A stretch of DNA of 36,240 bases from Armatimonadota bacterium. GTDB lineage: Bacteria > Armatimonadota > Zipacnadia > Zipacnadales > VGFC01. The notes beneath the pieces were generated by a model. That model searched no databases and had not been told where the DNA came from. It worked only from the letters and a program-made list of their open reading frames with translations. The position numbers and the translations under genes are program-made. The stretch spans positions 1 through 36,240 of the forward strand of contig VGFC01000022.1 of assembly GCA_016869045.1 (NCBI GenBank). Reading direction: 5' to 3'. Every line of letters begins with the position of its first letter. Within the stretch, counting starts at the first letter, position 1. Below are positions 16,501 to 24,621 of this stretch, in pieces.

Positions 16501-17427
16501 CGATGCACTGCCGCGCGACTCGAGCGGCGGGAACTTCGCGGTCGCCTCTGCGCCGTTCCCGAGCGTCATCGCCTCCGCCTCGACCCGGCTCTTCGCGTCA
16601 TCCAGCAGATACGCGCTCGGCACTATGGTCCTCTCCGCCCCCGTCTCGTTGCGCACCGTCAGGCTCATACCCAGCGTCGCGACGCCGCTCGCCGCGCGCG
16701 AGACATCCACCTGCGGCTCCTCCACGCGGAAGCGGTAGGGTGAGTAGTCCTCCGGCATCTCGGTGAGCTTCCCGAAGAGCTTCGGCTGGTGGAAGTTGCG
16801 CCGCATCGGCGCCCACGAGGTCAGCTCCAACTCGCCCCCCGCGTGTCGCTCGCGGCTCACGTTCCACAGCCACGTGCTCCCCGCATCCGCGCCGAGCACG
16901 ATTGCCCCGAAGGGGATCCTCAGCTCCACGCACCATTCCCCTACCTCCCGGTCCACGCTCCCCGCTGCCTCGAACACCCCGTTCCACAGACGACTATGCA
17001 CGAGCCCATAGTCTGCCGAGAAGCTGTCGTACACCGCGCCGCGCGCGTTCACCATCACCTGATGGTAGTACCGCCCCTCGCCCGCCGGGTCGAAGAACAC
17101 CTCGATGCAGTCATCCGACCACACCGCGCCATCCCGCCACGGCGTCTCGGCCTTCAGCTTGTCGATCTCCGGCTCATCGCACTCGGCCGCTACGTACGCA
17201 CTGTCGGCGCCCACGAGCACCTTGAACCGCGTCTGCACCGCCGCAACCGGCAGCGCCCCCTCGTCCCCGGCGACGCTCGCCACCGTAAACCCCGTGCTCC
17301 ACTCTGCCGCCGCCCACGCCGCCTCGTCAAGCACCCCGTCCACCTTGACCTCCCCTTCTGCTTTCACCGCCCGCGCGGTCGGCTGCGCCTGCACCATGCC
17401 GACGACGAACACAATCGCTGCTACCAT
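13579..17427 (-). CDS. Large secreted CBM9-like / TIM-barrel glycosidase-like protein with F5/8C-like domain
   Basis: 1282 residues. I chose the ATG at 17427 because GGAGG lies 8 nt upstream and a signal peptide follows (MVAAIVFVVGMVQAQ). Residues about 20-230 form a CBM9-like/DOMON fold (VDGVLDEAAW, WSDDCIEVFFDP, WCVELRIPF). An Ig-like region follows, then a TIM barrel at about 440-790 that opens with VLVDGKPIMPIGWYGN and contains YYIADEPE, with Glu577 in the clan-A acid/base position. A discoidin-like module (about 850-975; WITLTLKEAADIGRVVLYTP) and a C-terminal beta-rich module (about 1000-1282) complete it. It probably binds and attacks a polysaccharide at the cell surface. A clear nucleophile Glu could not be picked, so activity is not certain. 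Confidence 0.85.
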   Translation of the reverse strand: MVAAIVFVVGMVQAQPTARAVKAEGEVKVDGVLDEAAWAAAEWSTGFTVASVAGDEGALPVAAVQTRFKVLVGADSAYVAAECDEPEIDKLKAETPWRDGAVWSDDCIEVFFDPAGEGRYYHQVMVNARGAVYDSFSADYGLVHSRLWNGVFEAAGSVDREVGEWCVELRIPFGAIVLGADAGSTWLWNVSRERHAGGELELTSWAPMRRNFHQPKLFGKLTEMPEDYSPYRFRVEEPQVDVSRAASGVATLGMSLTVRNETGAERTIVPSAYLLDDAKSRVEAEAMTLGNGAEATAKFPPLESRGSASETNVVFALRDGDGDLLRAVVKSLSSEYRPITVTVLKPCYRNCIYASEGLKEIEFEVELSAQVRQAAAEVRYALTLVTGTVVAQGRVAVGGLGKPIRMAADDLVVGTYMLVVRAVGADGKDQASAETRLRKLPPPAGHEVRIDENRNVLVDGKPIMPIGWYGNIPTEDPRAEVVALQDVETPVVLTVPDASPVRKAFEERGTYSIVSVENGRLFYSFNLWQAGKEALRPTQDEYQRLDEPSEDVKRMARELVECVKGEPGLLGYYIADEPEIHNCRSSYLEAYYQYLAEIDPYHPVFVTNDTIDGIVTHGYKCADVIDPDPYSPEWDYVPNFLKKVNEVASRGKTTYVTLWHSTGQTHMNQEMGTAPPYPYRVFRNQYFASIAYGAKGFTAYTSPFFMPEIEYRYGLPPVWRELRFLETAILTPAPTEGPTVEGAPELAAWAREVGGHMYLVLVQHKPGAVDASVSWAPLRRLKSLIVMSEGREVALEEGTFRDHFAEGDVHIYTDDPKARDLPTVESIVDELAKREKDSARPGNLLHWTRGTLARCSEGYYAPWFEQYYYYAINGITDDLGWYASHAGGRPSWITLTLKEAADIGRVVLYTPNISDYELEFTASGGRTCRASVTGNTQTVVTHNLKPAVPCLKLRFTASAVRTVEGAPTAPVLSEIEAYTEAGEGAVTPVEVVAAPPRPDVKPLFDGEGKALWEEDFSHFETAPKYNWDGNDTKWVKQDTFLTEALPGGGLKVACANAQGWDSMSHIFPYDPAYRFFQVKLRDIVGEGYKFTSVGFSNSSGKPGYRGALNTNRPGLYTVDTHYINEAYENGTDKTCFIVLSTAGSAKNPDGTVTPGPQFTYDGLRLVDLPLDGLIVTMADGTPLPEAIKPGDTLHFEVHLQKPAQDATVEVLTGPNYSPLAVNGEGYVQLFPLDDANCVWVGEVTVGPGTGKFKPEGYPVVFRANLVGGALSETLASASVAFE

Positions 17428-17471
17428 GCGTTGACCCTCCGTCGCCTGGGACCGCGCGCTACGAGCGCGCA

Positions 17472-17503
17472 CGCCGTCGCCGTCCTCTCACTCCTCACTC
17501 CTC
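17472..17503 (-). repeat. GAGTGAG-type repeat, copy A
   Basis: On the minus strand this reads GAGGAGTGAGGAGTGAGAG followed by GGCGACGGCG. The same purine-rich tract runs on through the stop codon of the adjacent propeller gene. A close copy lies at 30264-30295. Confidence 0.65.
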
Positions 17504-17504
17504 T

Positions 17505-18998
17505 TCACTCACTCCTCAGCTTCGCGAGATCCAGCCGGTACATGATCTGGTTGTAGTCATACCTCGGCGTGCCCTGCTCGTTCCCGGAAAACGTCTTCGT
17601 GTACGTGCCCTCGAAGTAGATGACCCGCCCGCCCTCCTCGTCGAAGTACGGATGTTGCTTCGGGTTGTAGAAGCTGTACTTGTCGTGGGTGACGATCTTG
17701 CGCGCGGCGGTCCACGGCCCGGTCGGCGAGTCAGCCTCCGCGTACCAGACCTCACCCAGCATCGACGTACCGAACTGCTGCGTCGCGATCATGATCCAGC
17801 GCTTGCGGTACTCGTTCCAGCACACCGAGCCCCGGTGCGCAAGCACGGGCTTGCCCGTCTGCGCATCCCGCAGCTGGAACCGCGCCTCCTCCGCCTTCAG
17901 CTTCCCATCCTTCAGGAGCTTCGCTTCGTCCTCTTGGCTCAGGGCCTTCACGCCCTGCTTCCAACTCCACCCGACCTTGCCGTCCGCCCCGCGCTCAACC
18001 TCCCCGTTCTCATCCACGCACGTGAAGCACTCATACGAAGTCAGGTGCAGGAAGTGCTGCGGATCGGCGACCGTCCTCGTCACCGGGTACGGATCGCCAA
18101 AGTGGACGTACTCGCCCTCGATGAACGGGTGCCCGTACGGAGCCGCGGGCGCGTCGATGGGGAACTCGAAGCGCTTGTCGAACTGCTGCGTCTCGTCGTT
18201 CCACTCGACGATCCCCCGCTGATAGGTGTCCATCGGGGCCTTGATCTTCGCATACGCTGCGAACATCCGCTCACGCCCGTCGGGCTCGCGAAGCACGGTG
18301 AAGCCCGTCGCCCACGTCGGCCCATCGCCGGGCATTCGGCACGTCTCCTTCGCGAACCCGTTCTGGTCCACGAAGTACTCCAGGTCCACGCCGACCGCTG
18401 GGTCGAGTCCTCCATCCGCCGGCAGCCTCGACGTCGCCCCCGGCATGTGGAAGTTGCCCAGGGGATAGCCCGGCCGGTTCGTGTCACCCCAGAACCAGTA
18501 CAGCCTGCCGTGGTAGAGGGCGTTCTGCACGCTATCCTGGCCCAGCACGAGCGCATTGACGAGGGGCTGCTTGATGGGGGGCTGCAGACCCGCGAGGACC
18601 GTGTCCCGATAGAGGCCTTCACCCGTCATGCGGTACAGCCGCTCGGCAATGTTGAGCCGCTTGATCTTCAGCGTAGCACTGCCGCCGGGCGAGACATCGA
18701 GGGCCGTCCCGCGGTACCCGAACCCATCCTTGGGGAACTCATAGCCGTGGCTGCTGACGAAGAAGAAGACCCGCTTGTCCATCAGCCCCGGCTCATCGAA
18801 CGCCGCTACGCCTCCGCTGTCGGTCCAGTACGAGACCTCATTCACCGTCCGCAGTTCCACCAGCGGCACGCCTCGCCCGGTCTCCTCATCCACCACCTTG
18901 ATGACGAAGCATGCCTGCCCCAACGCGCACCCCCCCCCTAGCCCGAGTGCCGTTAGCATCCAGCCTATCGCCTTCTTCGCCGTTCTTCCAATCTTCAA
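17505..18998 (-). CDS. Secreted beta-propeller protein, GH43/DUF4185-like
   Basis: 497 residues from a TTG at 18998, with GGGGA 5-6 nt upstream. The next in-frame Met would lose the basic part of the signal peptide (KIGRTAKKA before a hydrophobic run ending ALGQA). After a short Ig-like domain (VIKVVDEETGRGVPLVELRTV, about 28-110) the protein has repeated propeller-like strands. These include ALYHGRLYWFWGDTNRPG, HPFIEGEYVHFGDPYP, WNEYRKRWIMIATQQ, VWYAEADSPTGPW and HPYFDEEGGRVIYFEGTYT. Such WGDT and SPTGPW motifs are common in DUF4185 and GH43-like proteins, which read out or cleave glycans. No catalytic triad could be assigned. The start codon lies inside a dispersed intergenic repeat (18969-19025), and the last residues come from a GAGTGAG repeat. 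Confidence 0.75.
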   Translation of the reverse strand: MKIGRTAKKAIGWMLTALGLGGGCALGQACFVIKVVDEETGRGVPLVELRTVNEVSYWTDSGGVAAFDEPGLMDKRVFFFVSSHGYEFPKDGFGYRGTALDVSPGGSATLKIKRLNIAERLYRMTGEGLYRDTVLAGLQPPIKQPLVNALVLGQDSVQNALYHGRLYWFWGDTNRPGYPLGNFHMPGATSRLPADGGLDPAVGVDLEYFVDQNGFAKETCRMPGDGPTWATGFTVLREPDGRERMFAAYAKIKAPMDTYQRGIVEWNDETQQFDKRFEFPIDAPAAPYGHPFIEGEYVHFGDPYPVTRTVADPQHFLHLTSYECFTCVDENGEVERGADGKVGWSWKQGVKALSQEDEAKLLKDGKLKAEEARFQLRDAQTGKPVLAHRGSVCWNEYRKRWIMIATQQFGTSMLGEVWYAEADSPTGPWTAARKIVTHDKYSFYNPKQHPYFDEEGGRVIYFEGTYTKTFSGNEQGTPRYDYNQIMYRLDLAKLRSE

Positions 18999-19025
18999 GT
19001 CTTCCCCTTTCGTTCCGTTGCCGTC
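18969..19025 (-). repeat. GAAG-rich dispersed repeat, copy 1 (spans a start codon)
   Basis: The minus strand carries GACGGCAACG, then GGAAGACT, then GAAGAACGGCGAAGAA; the same words in the same order recur at 33451-33503. It covers the end of the FGE-fusion gene, the gap, and the first codons of the propeller gene. Confidence 0.75.
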
Positions 19026-22000
19026 ATCCGTCCTGGCATACGACCCGGAACCCGACATCGTACACGCCCCGATAGGCCGGGTACGCCTCCCGGTACGCCG
19101 ACCTCGCGCGCTGTGGCACGTCGTACCATGACCCGCCGCGGACCACCTTGCTTCCCGCGCTGTAGTCGCTCGCGGTCCACTCGGCCACGTTGCCGTGCGT
19201 GTCATACAGCCCCCACGGGTTCGGTTGGTAGGTGCCGACGGGCGCGGAGACCCGGAACTTGTCGTTCACCGAGTCCACCGCCGGCCGCCACGGCGCGATC
19301 GCCCCCGACGGCAGCGCCCAGGGAGCGTACGTATCGACGAACCGGAGACAGTGATCCGCGAGATTCGCGTAGGGGGAGAAGTCGGTCTGGGTGTCGCCGA
19401 ACCACAGCGGCGTCGCGGTGCCGGCGCGGCAAGCCCATTCCCATTGGGTCTCGGTCGGCAGCGCGAAGGTCATCCTCGTCTTCCCGCTGAGCCACTTGCA
19501 GAAGGCCTCCGCCTCATTCCAGGAGACCCGCGCGACGGGCTGCTTCGGCTCGTTGACGGGGTAGCCGCGCTCCTCGATGCTGAACTGCAGGTAGTCGCCC
19601 TCCTCCAGCCGGCTGTCGTGTTGGGGGTCGAAGCGCGCGTACTGCTCATTCGTGATCTCCAGCGCCCCCATCCAGAAGGGCTTCTCGACCCGCGCCGCGG
19701 CCACCGGTTCATCCGGCGGACCATCTCGGCTGCCCATCACGAACTCGCCCGCCGGGATCCGGACGAGCTTCAGTTCCATCCCGTCGCCCAGATCGACCGT
19801 CCGCTCGGCCTGACCCTCCGGCGCCAGCCGCCGCTTTGCCTCCTGCGCATCGAAGGGCCAGCCTGCTACCGTCGGCGTCTTGCTCGCCGCGACCTCGGTC
19901 TGCACGACCGGGAACTGCGCCGAGAGTGTCGGCAGGTTGAGCACCGCCTCCGGGTCCTCGTCTATCCCGGCATACTTCGTGAACATCGCTCGCCGCCGAT
20001 CGCGCATCGGGTCAACTAGCCCGTTCCCCACGATCTCATGCCACGTCCCGTGCGCCGGCGCGTTCAGGTCGATCCACGTCGTGAGTCGGTCCCACGCCTC
20101 CGGCTCCAGCTGCACGCCATGATGGCCCTTGCGCAGCAGCTGCATCAGCCGCGTCGTATCCGCCGCGAACTCACCCGGCATCAACAGGTGCATGTCGCTC
20201 TCGATCGTCGCGTTGCGCACGTAGCACTTCAGCGCCATGTAAGAGGGGGTGAACTTGGAGCCCTGCTGGTACCCATTGTCCGGCCCGGGCGGCCTCACCG
20301 CTGGCGCATCGCGCAGGTCCGCCACCTCTTCCCCGTTCGCGCCGGGCTTGCCGTCGTGGCAACTGATGCAGTACTTGTCCAGCACCGGCTGCACCTCGCG
20401 CACGAACGAGAACCCGCGTGTCGGGCCGTACCAGGGGGTGATCTCCACCGGCCCGCGCCGCGAGGCGGCGGTGGGGTACTTGCTCGGCGGCGCCATCTGC
20501 TGCCTCTCGTGGCAGCCGACGCACGACAGCGTCTCGCCGGGCATCGCCGTCATCCACGAACGCATCAGCTGGAGCGCCTGGCCCTTGTCGTCGAGCGGCT
20601 GTAGCGAGACCGGGGTGTTCGCCGGCACGCGGAAGAATGCCGAGCCGTCTTCCTCAACCGGAACCGTGCCCATGATCCGCTTCACATCCCACGGGCCGTC
20701 GTAGCCGACCCGGTTCACCTGCCCGCCCATGCCGTGGTAGGCGAACTGGTAAGTGAACAAGCGCAGCTTCTTGACGGCCCCGCGCGGGACGCCCTTCAGC
20801 CCCGGCCCGTCGTAGATGTCGGCCACGTAGACCAGACCGTCCTTGCGGCTCGGATCGACGCGGTTGGGGATTACCGGCGGTCGCGGCGTCGCCCTCAGGG
20901 GCACCGGCTCCAGCAGCGCATACCCCGGGACCTCCTTGATGAGGGTCAGGTTGTCGAACACATCCGCGAGGTAGATGCCCCAGTTCGACGCCGGCGTCGG
21001 CTTGCAGGCCACCAGGAAGTACCTGTCACTCAGCGGGTACGGGTGCAGGTACTTCGGCCAGCTCCCGCCCGTCAGGCCGTCCAGCAGAATCGGCTGCACC
21101 TTCTTCCCGAAGCCCGGAATCCGCTGCAGCGCGCCATCCGCCTCGTGCTTCCCGCGCGCGGTATCGAACAGCAGCAGTTCCCCCATGCGCGGGTTGTCGT
21201 GGTGCCCCACGACCACCGCGACGAACTTGGTCGGGTCATTGGGGATCGGGCGCGCGTAGAAGGTCGAGTTCGGCCAGTAGGAGTTGCTGCCGTAGTACTC
21301 CATCTGCTCCGTGCCGTCGGGGTTCATGTGGAACAGAATCCGCGACACGAAGTGCGGGATGTCCGAGTACTCCCAGCGCAGGTACAGCACCCGCCCGTTG
21401 TTCAGCACCGTGGGGCACCAGTCGTGGTCCTGCTCGAAGCCCAGTTGCCGGATGGCGCCGGTCTTGCGGTCGAGGTAGTACAGGTTCGACACGTGTGCCG
21501 AGCCCGTGACGCAGGGCACGCCCACGAAGGGTGCGGTCGAGGTGAAGATGATGTCCTCGTTCGGCAAGTAGCAGGAGTCGTAGTCGTCCACATCCGGCTC
21601 GTCGATCAGCGGAAGCTGCGTGACCCCCGAGCCGTTCGCGTTCATCTCGAAGATGCGCCACCGGCCGTTGTCCGCCACCGACGAGAACATGAGCCTGCCG
21701 CCGTCCCAGTGCAGATCGACATCCCCCACGAACACGTCCTTCGCGGGCCGATAGAGCGTCGTCAGCTCACCGTCGGGGTTCAGCCCGTTGAGCACCGCGA
21801 TCTCGTTGTCGAAGCCGTTGCGCGGCAGGCTCGAGTTGCTCTCCCAGTTCGCGGGAAGACCCAGATTGCCCGCCGAGCGCTGGATGACCAGGAGCCTGTC
21901 GAAGTCCAGCAGCGGGTTGTCCAGCAGCGCCCCGTTCAGGCGCTCCACCATGCTGCGGGCTTCGTCTAGCGCTCCCTCGTCGCCGTCGAGCGCCCTCTTC

Positions 22001-22884
22001 TGCGCCTCCGGCAGCCGATCCAGCAGCGCCAGGTACTCCGCGCCGTTCGCGTACTTCTCGGGGTAGGTCGCCACCAGGTCGGTGATCGCGCGCCGTATCG
22101 CCTCCGCGTCGATCCGCCCGATCTGCTGCTGCAAGAGCCTCGCCCGCGAGTCCACGATTTGGCCGAACCACTCGCCCTTCGCCAGGTACCGCAGCACGTT
22201 TCCGGTCAGTTGCTCCAGGTTCGCGCGGTGTTGGTTGTCCTCCAGGCCGTAGTGCGGACATCGCCAGCCGAGGGTGATGATCCGCCCCTTCCCGTGGCCG
22301 AACTCGCAGAACGGGTTCTCTCCCGCATCGGGGGACGCTTTCCCGATGACATTCCCGCCGTAAGGCCCCCCGCTACCATGAAAGTCCGAGAATGCCGGAT
22401 ACCCTCCACTCACCAGCCGGATCGGCTGACCGGGCGGGAAACCCTCATACACCGGGTGTTCGGGCGGGTTCGGCATCACGCCCGCCACGAACGTATCGAC
22501 GCCGGACCCTCCCATGCGCGGCGTCGCCGGCTCCAGGCTGAGCGTCTGCACGTAGAACAGCGCGGTACCCGACAGGTACAGCCCGTGCCCCTGCTCCAGC
22601 CACCCGAGCAGCGCCCTCTTCACCGCCCCCGCATCCATCCCCGGCGGAGTCCCCGCATGCTCGCTATGCCACCACAGCACCCGTAGATCATCCGGGAGCG
22701 CCAGTGTGCCGTCCGCGCCCAGCGCAACCTCCCGCGCGCCGAACGTCTCCACCGCCAGCTCCCGCGCCGCGAGTTCGCCGGGCAGAGGATCGCTCAGCGC
22801 AAGCACACCCAGGCCAGGAACCGGCTGGGCCGACGCGGCCAGTGCTGAGGTGAGCATCAGTGCAACGACTGTGAGTGCACGCAT
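19024..22884 (-). CDS. Giant secreted fusion: GATase-like, hydrazine-synthase-alpha-like propeller, two c-type haem motifs, FGE-sulfatase domain
   Basis: 1286 residues; GAGGAT precedes the ATG and a signal peptide ends at ASA (about residue 20). Domains in order: ThuA/GATase-like (about 22-235), helical linker (240-330), TolB-like propeller resembling the HZS-alpha N-terminal family (about 345-770; DVDLHWDGGRLMFSS, YLPNEDIIFTSTAP, VLNNGRVLYLRWEY), c-type haem motifs CVGCH (788-792) and CISCH (839-843), then an FGE-sulfatase fold (about 1030-1284; MELKLVRIPAGEFVMGS, LPTETQWEWACRAGT, THGNVAEWT, VVRGGSWYD). Two CxxCH motifs after a signal peptide imply covalent haem outside the cytoplasm. The FGE part lacks the Cys pair of true formylglycine-generating enzymes (RGGSWYDVPQRARSAYR), so it probably binds rather than oxidises. 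The protein may couple glycan binding to extracellular redox chemistry. True hydrazine synthesis is not implied. Confidence 0.88.
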   Translation of the reverse strand: MRALTVVALMLTSALAASAQPVPGLGVLALSDPLPGELAARELAVETFGAREVALGADGTLALPDDLRVLWWHSEHAGTPPGMDAGAVKRALLGWLEQGHGLYLSGTALFYVQTLSLEPATPRMGGSGVDTFVAGVMPNPPEHPVYEGFPPGQPIRLVSGGYPAFSDFHGSGGPYGGNVIGKASPDAGENPFCEFGHGKGRIITLGWRCPHYGLEDNQHRANLEQLTGNVLRYLAKGEWFGQIVDSRARLLQQQIGRIDAEAIRRAITDLVATYPEKYANGAEYLALLDRLPEAQKRALDGDEGALDEARSMVERLNGALLDNPLLDFDRLLVIQRSAGNLGLPANWESNSSLPRNGFDNEIAVLNGLNPDGELTTLYRPAKDVFVGDVDLHWDGGRLMFSSVADNGRWRIFEMNANGSGVTQLPLIDEPDVDDYDSCYLPNEDIIFTSTAPFVGVPCVTGSAHVSNLYYLDRKTGAIRQLGFEQDHDWCPTVLNNGRVLYLRWEYSDIPHFVSRILFHMNPDGTEQMEYYGSNSYWPNSTFYARPIPNDPTKFVAVVVGHHDNPRMGELLLFDTARGKHEADGALQRIPGFGKKVQPILLDGLTGGSWPKYLHPYPLSDRYFLVACKPTPASNWGIYLADVFDNLTLIKEVPGYALLEPVPLRATPRPPVIPNRVDPSRKDGLVYVADIYDGPGLKGVPRGAVKKLRLFTYQFAYHGMGGQVNRVGYDGPWDVKRIMGTVPVEEDGSAFFRVPANTPVSLQPLDDKGQALQLMRSWMTAMPGETLSCVGCHERQQMAPPSKYPTAASRRGPVEITPWYGPTRGFSFVREVQPVLDKYCISCHDGKPGANGEEVADLRDAPAVRPPGPDNGYQQGSKFTPSYMALKCYVRNATIESDMHLLMPGEFAADTTRLMQLLRKGHHGVQLEPEAWDRLTTWIDLNAPAHGTWHEIVGNGLVDPMRDRRRAMFTKYAGIDEDPEAVLNLPTLSAQFPVVQTEVAASKTPTVAGWPFDAQEAKRRLAPEGQAERTVDLGDGMELKLVRIPAGEFVMGSRDGPPDEPVAAARVEKPFWMGALEITNEQYARFDPQHDSRLEEGDYLQFSIEERGYPVNEPKQPVARVSWNEAEAFCKWLSGKTRMTFALPTETQWEWACRAGTATPLWFGDTQTDFSPYANLADHCLRFVDTYAPWALPSGAIAPWRPAVDSVNDKFRVSAPVGTYQPNPWGLYDTHGNVAEWTASDYSAGSKVVRGGSWYDVPQRARSAYREAYPAYRGVYDVGFRVVCQDG

Positions 22885-22903
22885 GTGTTATCCTCGGGTC
22901 GTC

Positions 22904-22956
22904 GGGACTGTCCAAGTCTCGATCCCGCCTTCCGGATCGAGACGCAGGACTGTCCC
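22904..22956. repeat. Long inverted repeat (GGGACTGTCC type)
   Basis: The left arm at 22904-22925 (GGGACTGTCC, AA, GTCTCGATCC) pairs with the right arm at 22934-22956 (GGATCGAGAC, GCA, GGACTGTCCC) around an 8-nt loop. Two 10-bp stems are separated by a small internal mismatch. It lies in the 105-bp gap between the flavoprotein stop and the start of the giant fusion gene, so it may terminate or partly uncouple the downstream gene. It looks REP-like. Confidence 0.75.
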
Positions 22957-22989
22957 TTGTTCGCCTTCCCAAAGCCAGCCGGTGCTCCC

Positions 22990-24618
22990 CTATCCCGTCA
23001 TCTTCCGGAACCTCCGAAACGACCGATACAGCCCCATCCACTCCCTCACCAGCCCCGTCAGCCCCTTCTTCGGAGTCCCCTGCCCCATGTCCTTCAGGAT
23101 CTCCAGCGCGGCGTTCCTTCCCGGCAGGCCGGTGATGCCGCCGCCGGGGTGTGAGCCGCTCCCGGTGAGGTACAGGTTCGGGATCGGTGTGCGGTACTGC
23201 GAGAGTTCCGGCAGCGGCCGGAAGCCCCATGCCTGGTGCATCTCCATGTCCACGTGCCAGGCGCAGCCGTTCGTGTTGTCGGTGAGCCGCCGCCAGTCCA
23301 GCGGCGAGGTGATCAGGCGCCCCAGTACCGCGCTCTTGACGTTGGGCGCATAGCGCGCGAACGTCTCGATCGCCCGGTCGGCGGTCTCCTCCCGGATGCC
23401 ATCCCATGACCGGCCCTCGCCCAGGTGGAACGGCGCGAACTGCGACAGCCACAACGTGTGTTTGCCCTCGGGCGCGAGGCTCGGGTCCAAGGCCGTGCAG
23501 CACGCGCACCACAGGCCGGGCTCGCGCGAGGGCCGCCCGCTCTCGATGTCGATCCAACCGTCCATCACGTAGCTCAGCGAGGGCGCGATGATCGGCGAGG
23601 CGAGCGTCTGTTCCGGCAGACCACCGTAGCGTTCGAACACAGGCCGTTCGGAGAGCGCCAGATCAACCTTGAACAGTGAGGCACTCGTTGTCGAGACCTG
23701 CCTCACCCGTTGCAGCAAGCCGCTCGGCACGTCGCTCTCATCCATCAGCTCCAGGAACAGGCGCTTCGCGTCAATGGCGGAGATGACGTGCTTCCCCGCC
23801 TCGAAGGTCTCTCCGTCCTGGGTCGTCACTCCCGTCGCCCGGCCATTGGCCACATGCACCTTGCTCACATGGCTGTTGAGGGCGACCGTCCCTCCCGCGC
23901 CCTCGATGATGCTCGCCAGCGCGCGACAGAGCGCCCCCGACCCGCCCTTCGGCCGCGCACCGCCGGACAGGTGGCTGCCCGACTGCAACCCCATCGCGAG
24001 GGTTGAGCCCGGTCGCGTCGGCGGGGTGCCCGTCTGCACCGCCCACCACGCCATCGCACCCTTGAGGCGGTCGTCGGTGAAGAAGCGGTCGATGAACACG
24101 ACGGGCGGCGTAACCAGCGCCCGGTACAGCTCCTGCATCTCCGCCGTCTCGGTGACCGCCAGCATGTCCGCCATCGTCGGCGGCGGGCCGACATCGAACG
24201 CCTCCAGCAGGTGCAGCGCGTGCTCCCAGAACTCGTGCCAGCGTCGGTAGTTCTCGACCTCCTGCGGCGCGAACTTCGCCAGCTCCTCGCACGTCCTCTC
24301 GACATCGCGCCACACCAGCCAGCTTGCTCCGTCGTCGTACGGGAAGAACCATAGCGGCTCGTGCCAGAGGTACTCGAGCCCGTGCTTCTCCAGCTCCAGC
24401 TCCTTGGGCACGGGGCCCGAGCACATGTGCTGATGATCCACGCCGCCCCGGTTCACGAAGAAGCCAGGGTTCTCGGGCATCGCCTCCGTTGTGCAGCATC
24501 CGCCCGCCACCTCCCGCCGTTCCAGCACAAGGACGCGCAGGCCCTGCTTCGCCAGGTACGCGCCGCAGGTCAGTCCGTTGTGCCCGCCACCGATGATGAT
24601 CGAGTCGTACTCAGCCAT
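22990..24618 (-). CDS. FAD-dependent oxidoreductase, phytoene desaturase/isomerase (CrtI/PYROXD2)-like
   Basis: 542 residues. GAGGAG overlaps the upstream stop, and only 3 bp separate the two genes. The N-terminus holds the dinucleotide-binding motif IIGGGHNGLTCGAYLAKQG (Gly10, Gly12, Gly15) with VLVLERREVAGG as the ribose-binding strand. The C-terminus carries NLYLTGSGSHPGGGITGLPGRNAA, the usual CrtI-family FAD motif. No signal peptide is seen, so it is cytoplasmic or membrane-associated. Members desaturate or isomerise carotenoids, but many have unknown substrates. No phytoene synthase or other carotenoid gene lies nearby, and its neighbours are carbohydrate-active, so a role in pigment making is not supported here. 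Confidence 0.88.
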   Translation of the reverse strand: MAEYDSIIIGGGHNGLTCGAYLAKQGLRVLVLERREVAGGCCTTEAMPENPGFFVNRGGVDHQHMCSGPVPKELELEKHGLEYLWHEPLWFFPYDDGASWLVWRDVERTCEELAKFAPQEVENYRRWHEFWEHALHLLEAFDVGPPPTMADMLAVTETAEMQELYRALVTPPVVFIDRFFTDDRLKGAMAWWAVQTGTPPTRPGSTLAMGLQSGSHLSGGARPKGGSGALCRALASIIEGAGGTVALNSHVSKVHVANGRATGVTTQDGETFEAGKHVISAIDAKRLFLELMDESDVPSGLLQRVRQVSTTSASLFKVDLALSERPVFERYGGLPEQTLASPIIAPSLSYVMDGWIDIESGRPSREPGLWCACCTALDPSLAPEGKHTLWLSQFAPFHLGEGRSWDGIREETADRAIETFARYAPNVKSAVLGRLITSPLDWRRLTDNTNGCAWHVDMEMHQAWGFRPLPELSQYRTPIPNLYLTGSGSHPGGGITGLPGRNAALEILKDMGQGTPKKGLTGLVREWMGLYRSFRRFRKMTG

Positions 24619-24621
24619 CCG

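Noticed and set aside
18999-19205. Longer N-terminus for the propeller protein
   Set aside because: It overlaps the end of the FGE-fusion gene in another frame and has no signal-like features; the TTG at 18998 gives a normal signal peptide.
19024-22884. Anammox-type hydrazine synthase or an active formylglycine-generating enzyme
   Set aside because: No beta/gamma subunits or other anammox genes are present, and the FGE domain lacks the catalytic Cys pair; only fold-level similarity is supported.
22990-24618. A carotenoid biosynthesis cluster
   Set aside because: Only one CrtI-like gene is present, with no phytoene synthase, cyclase or isoprenoid gene around it.
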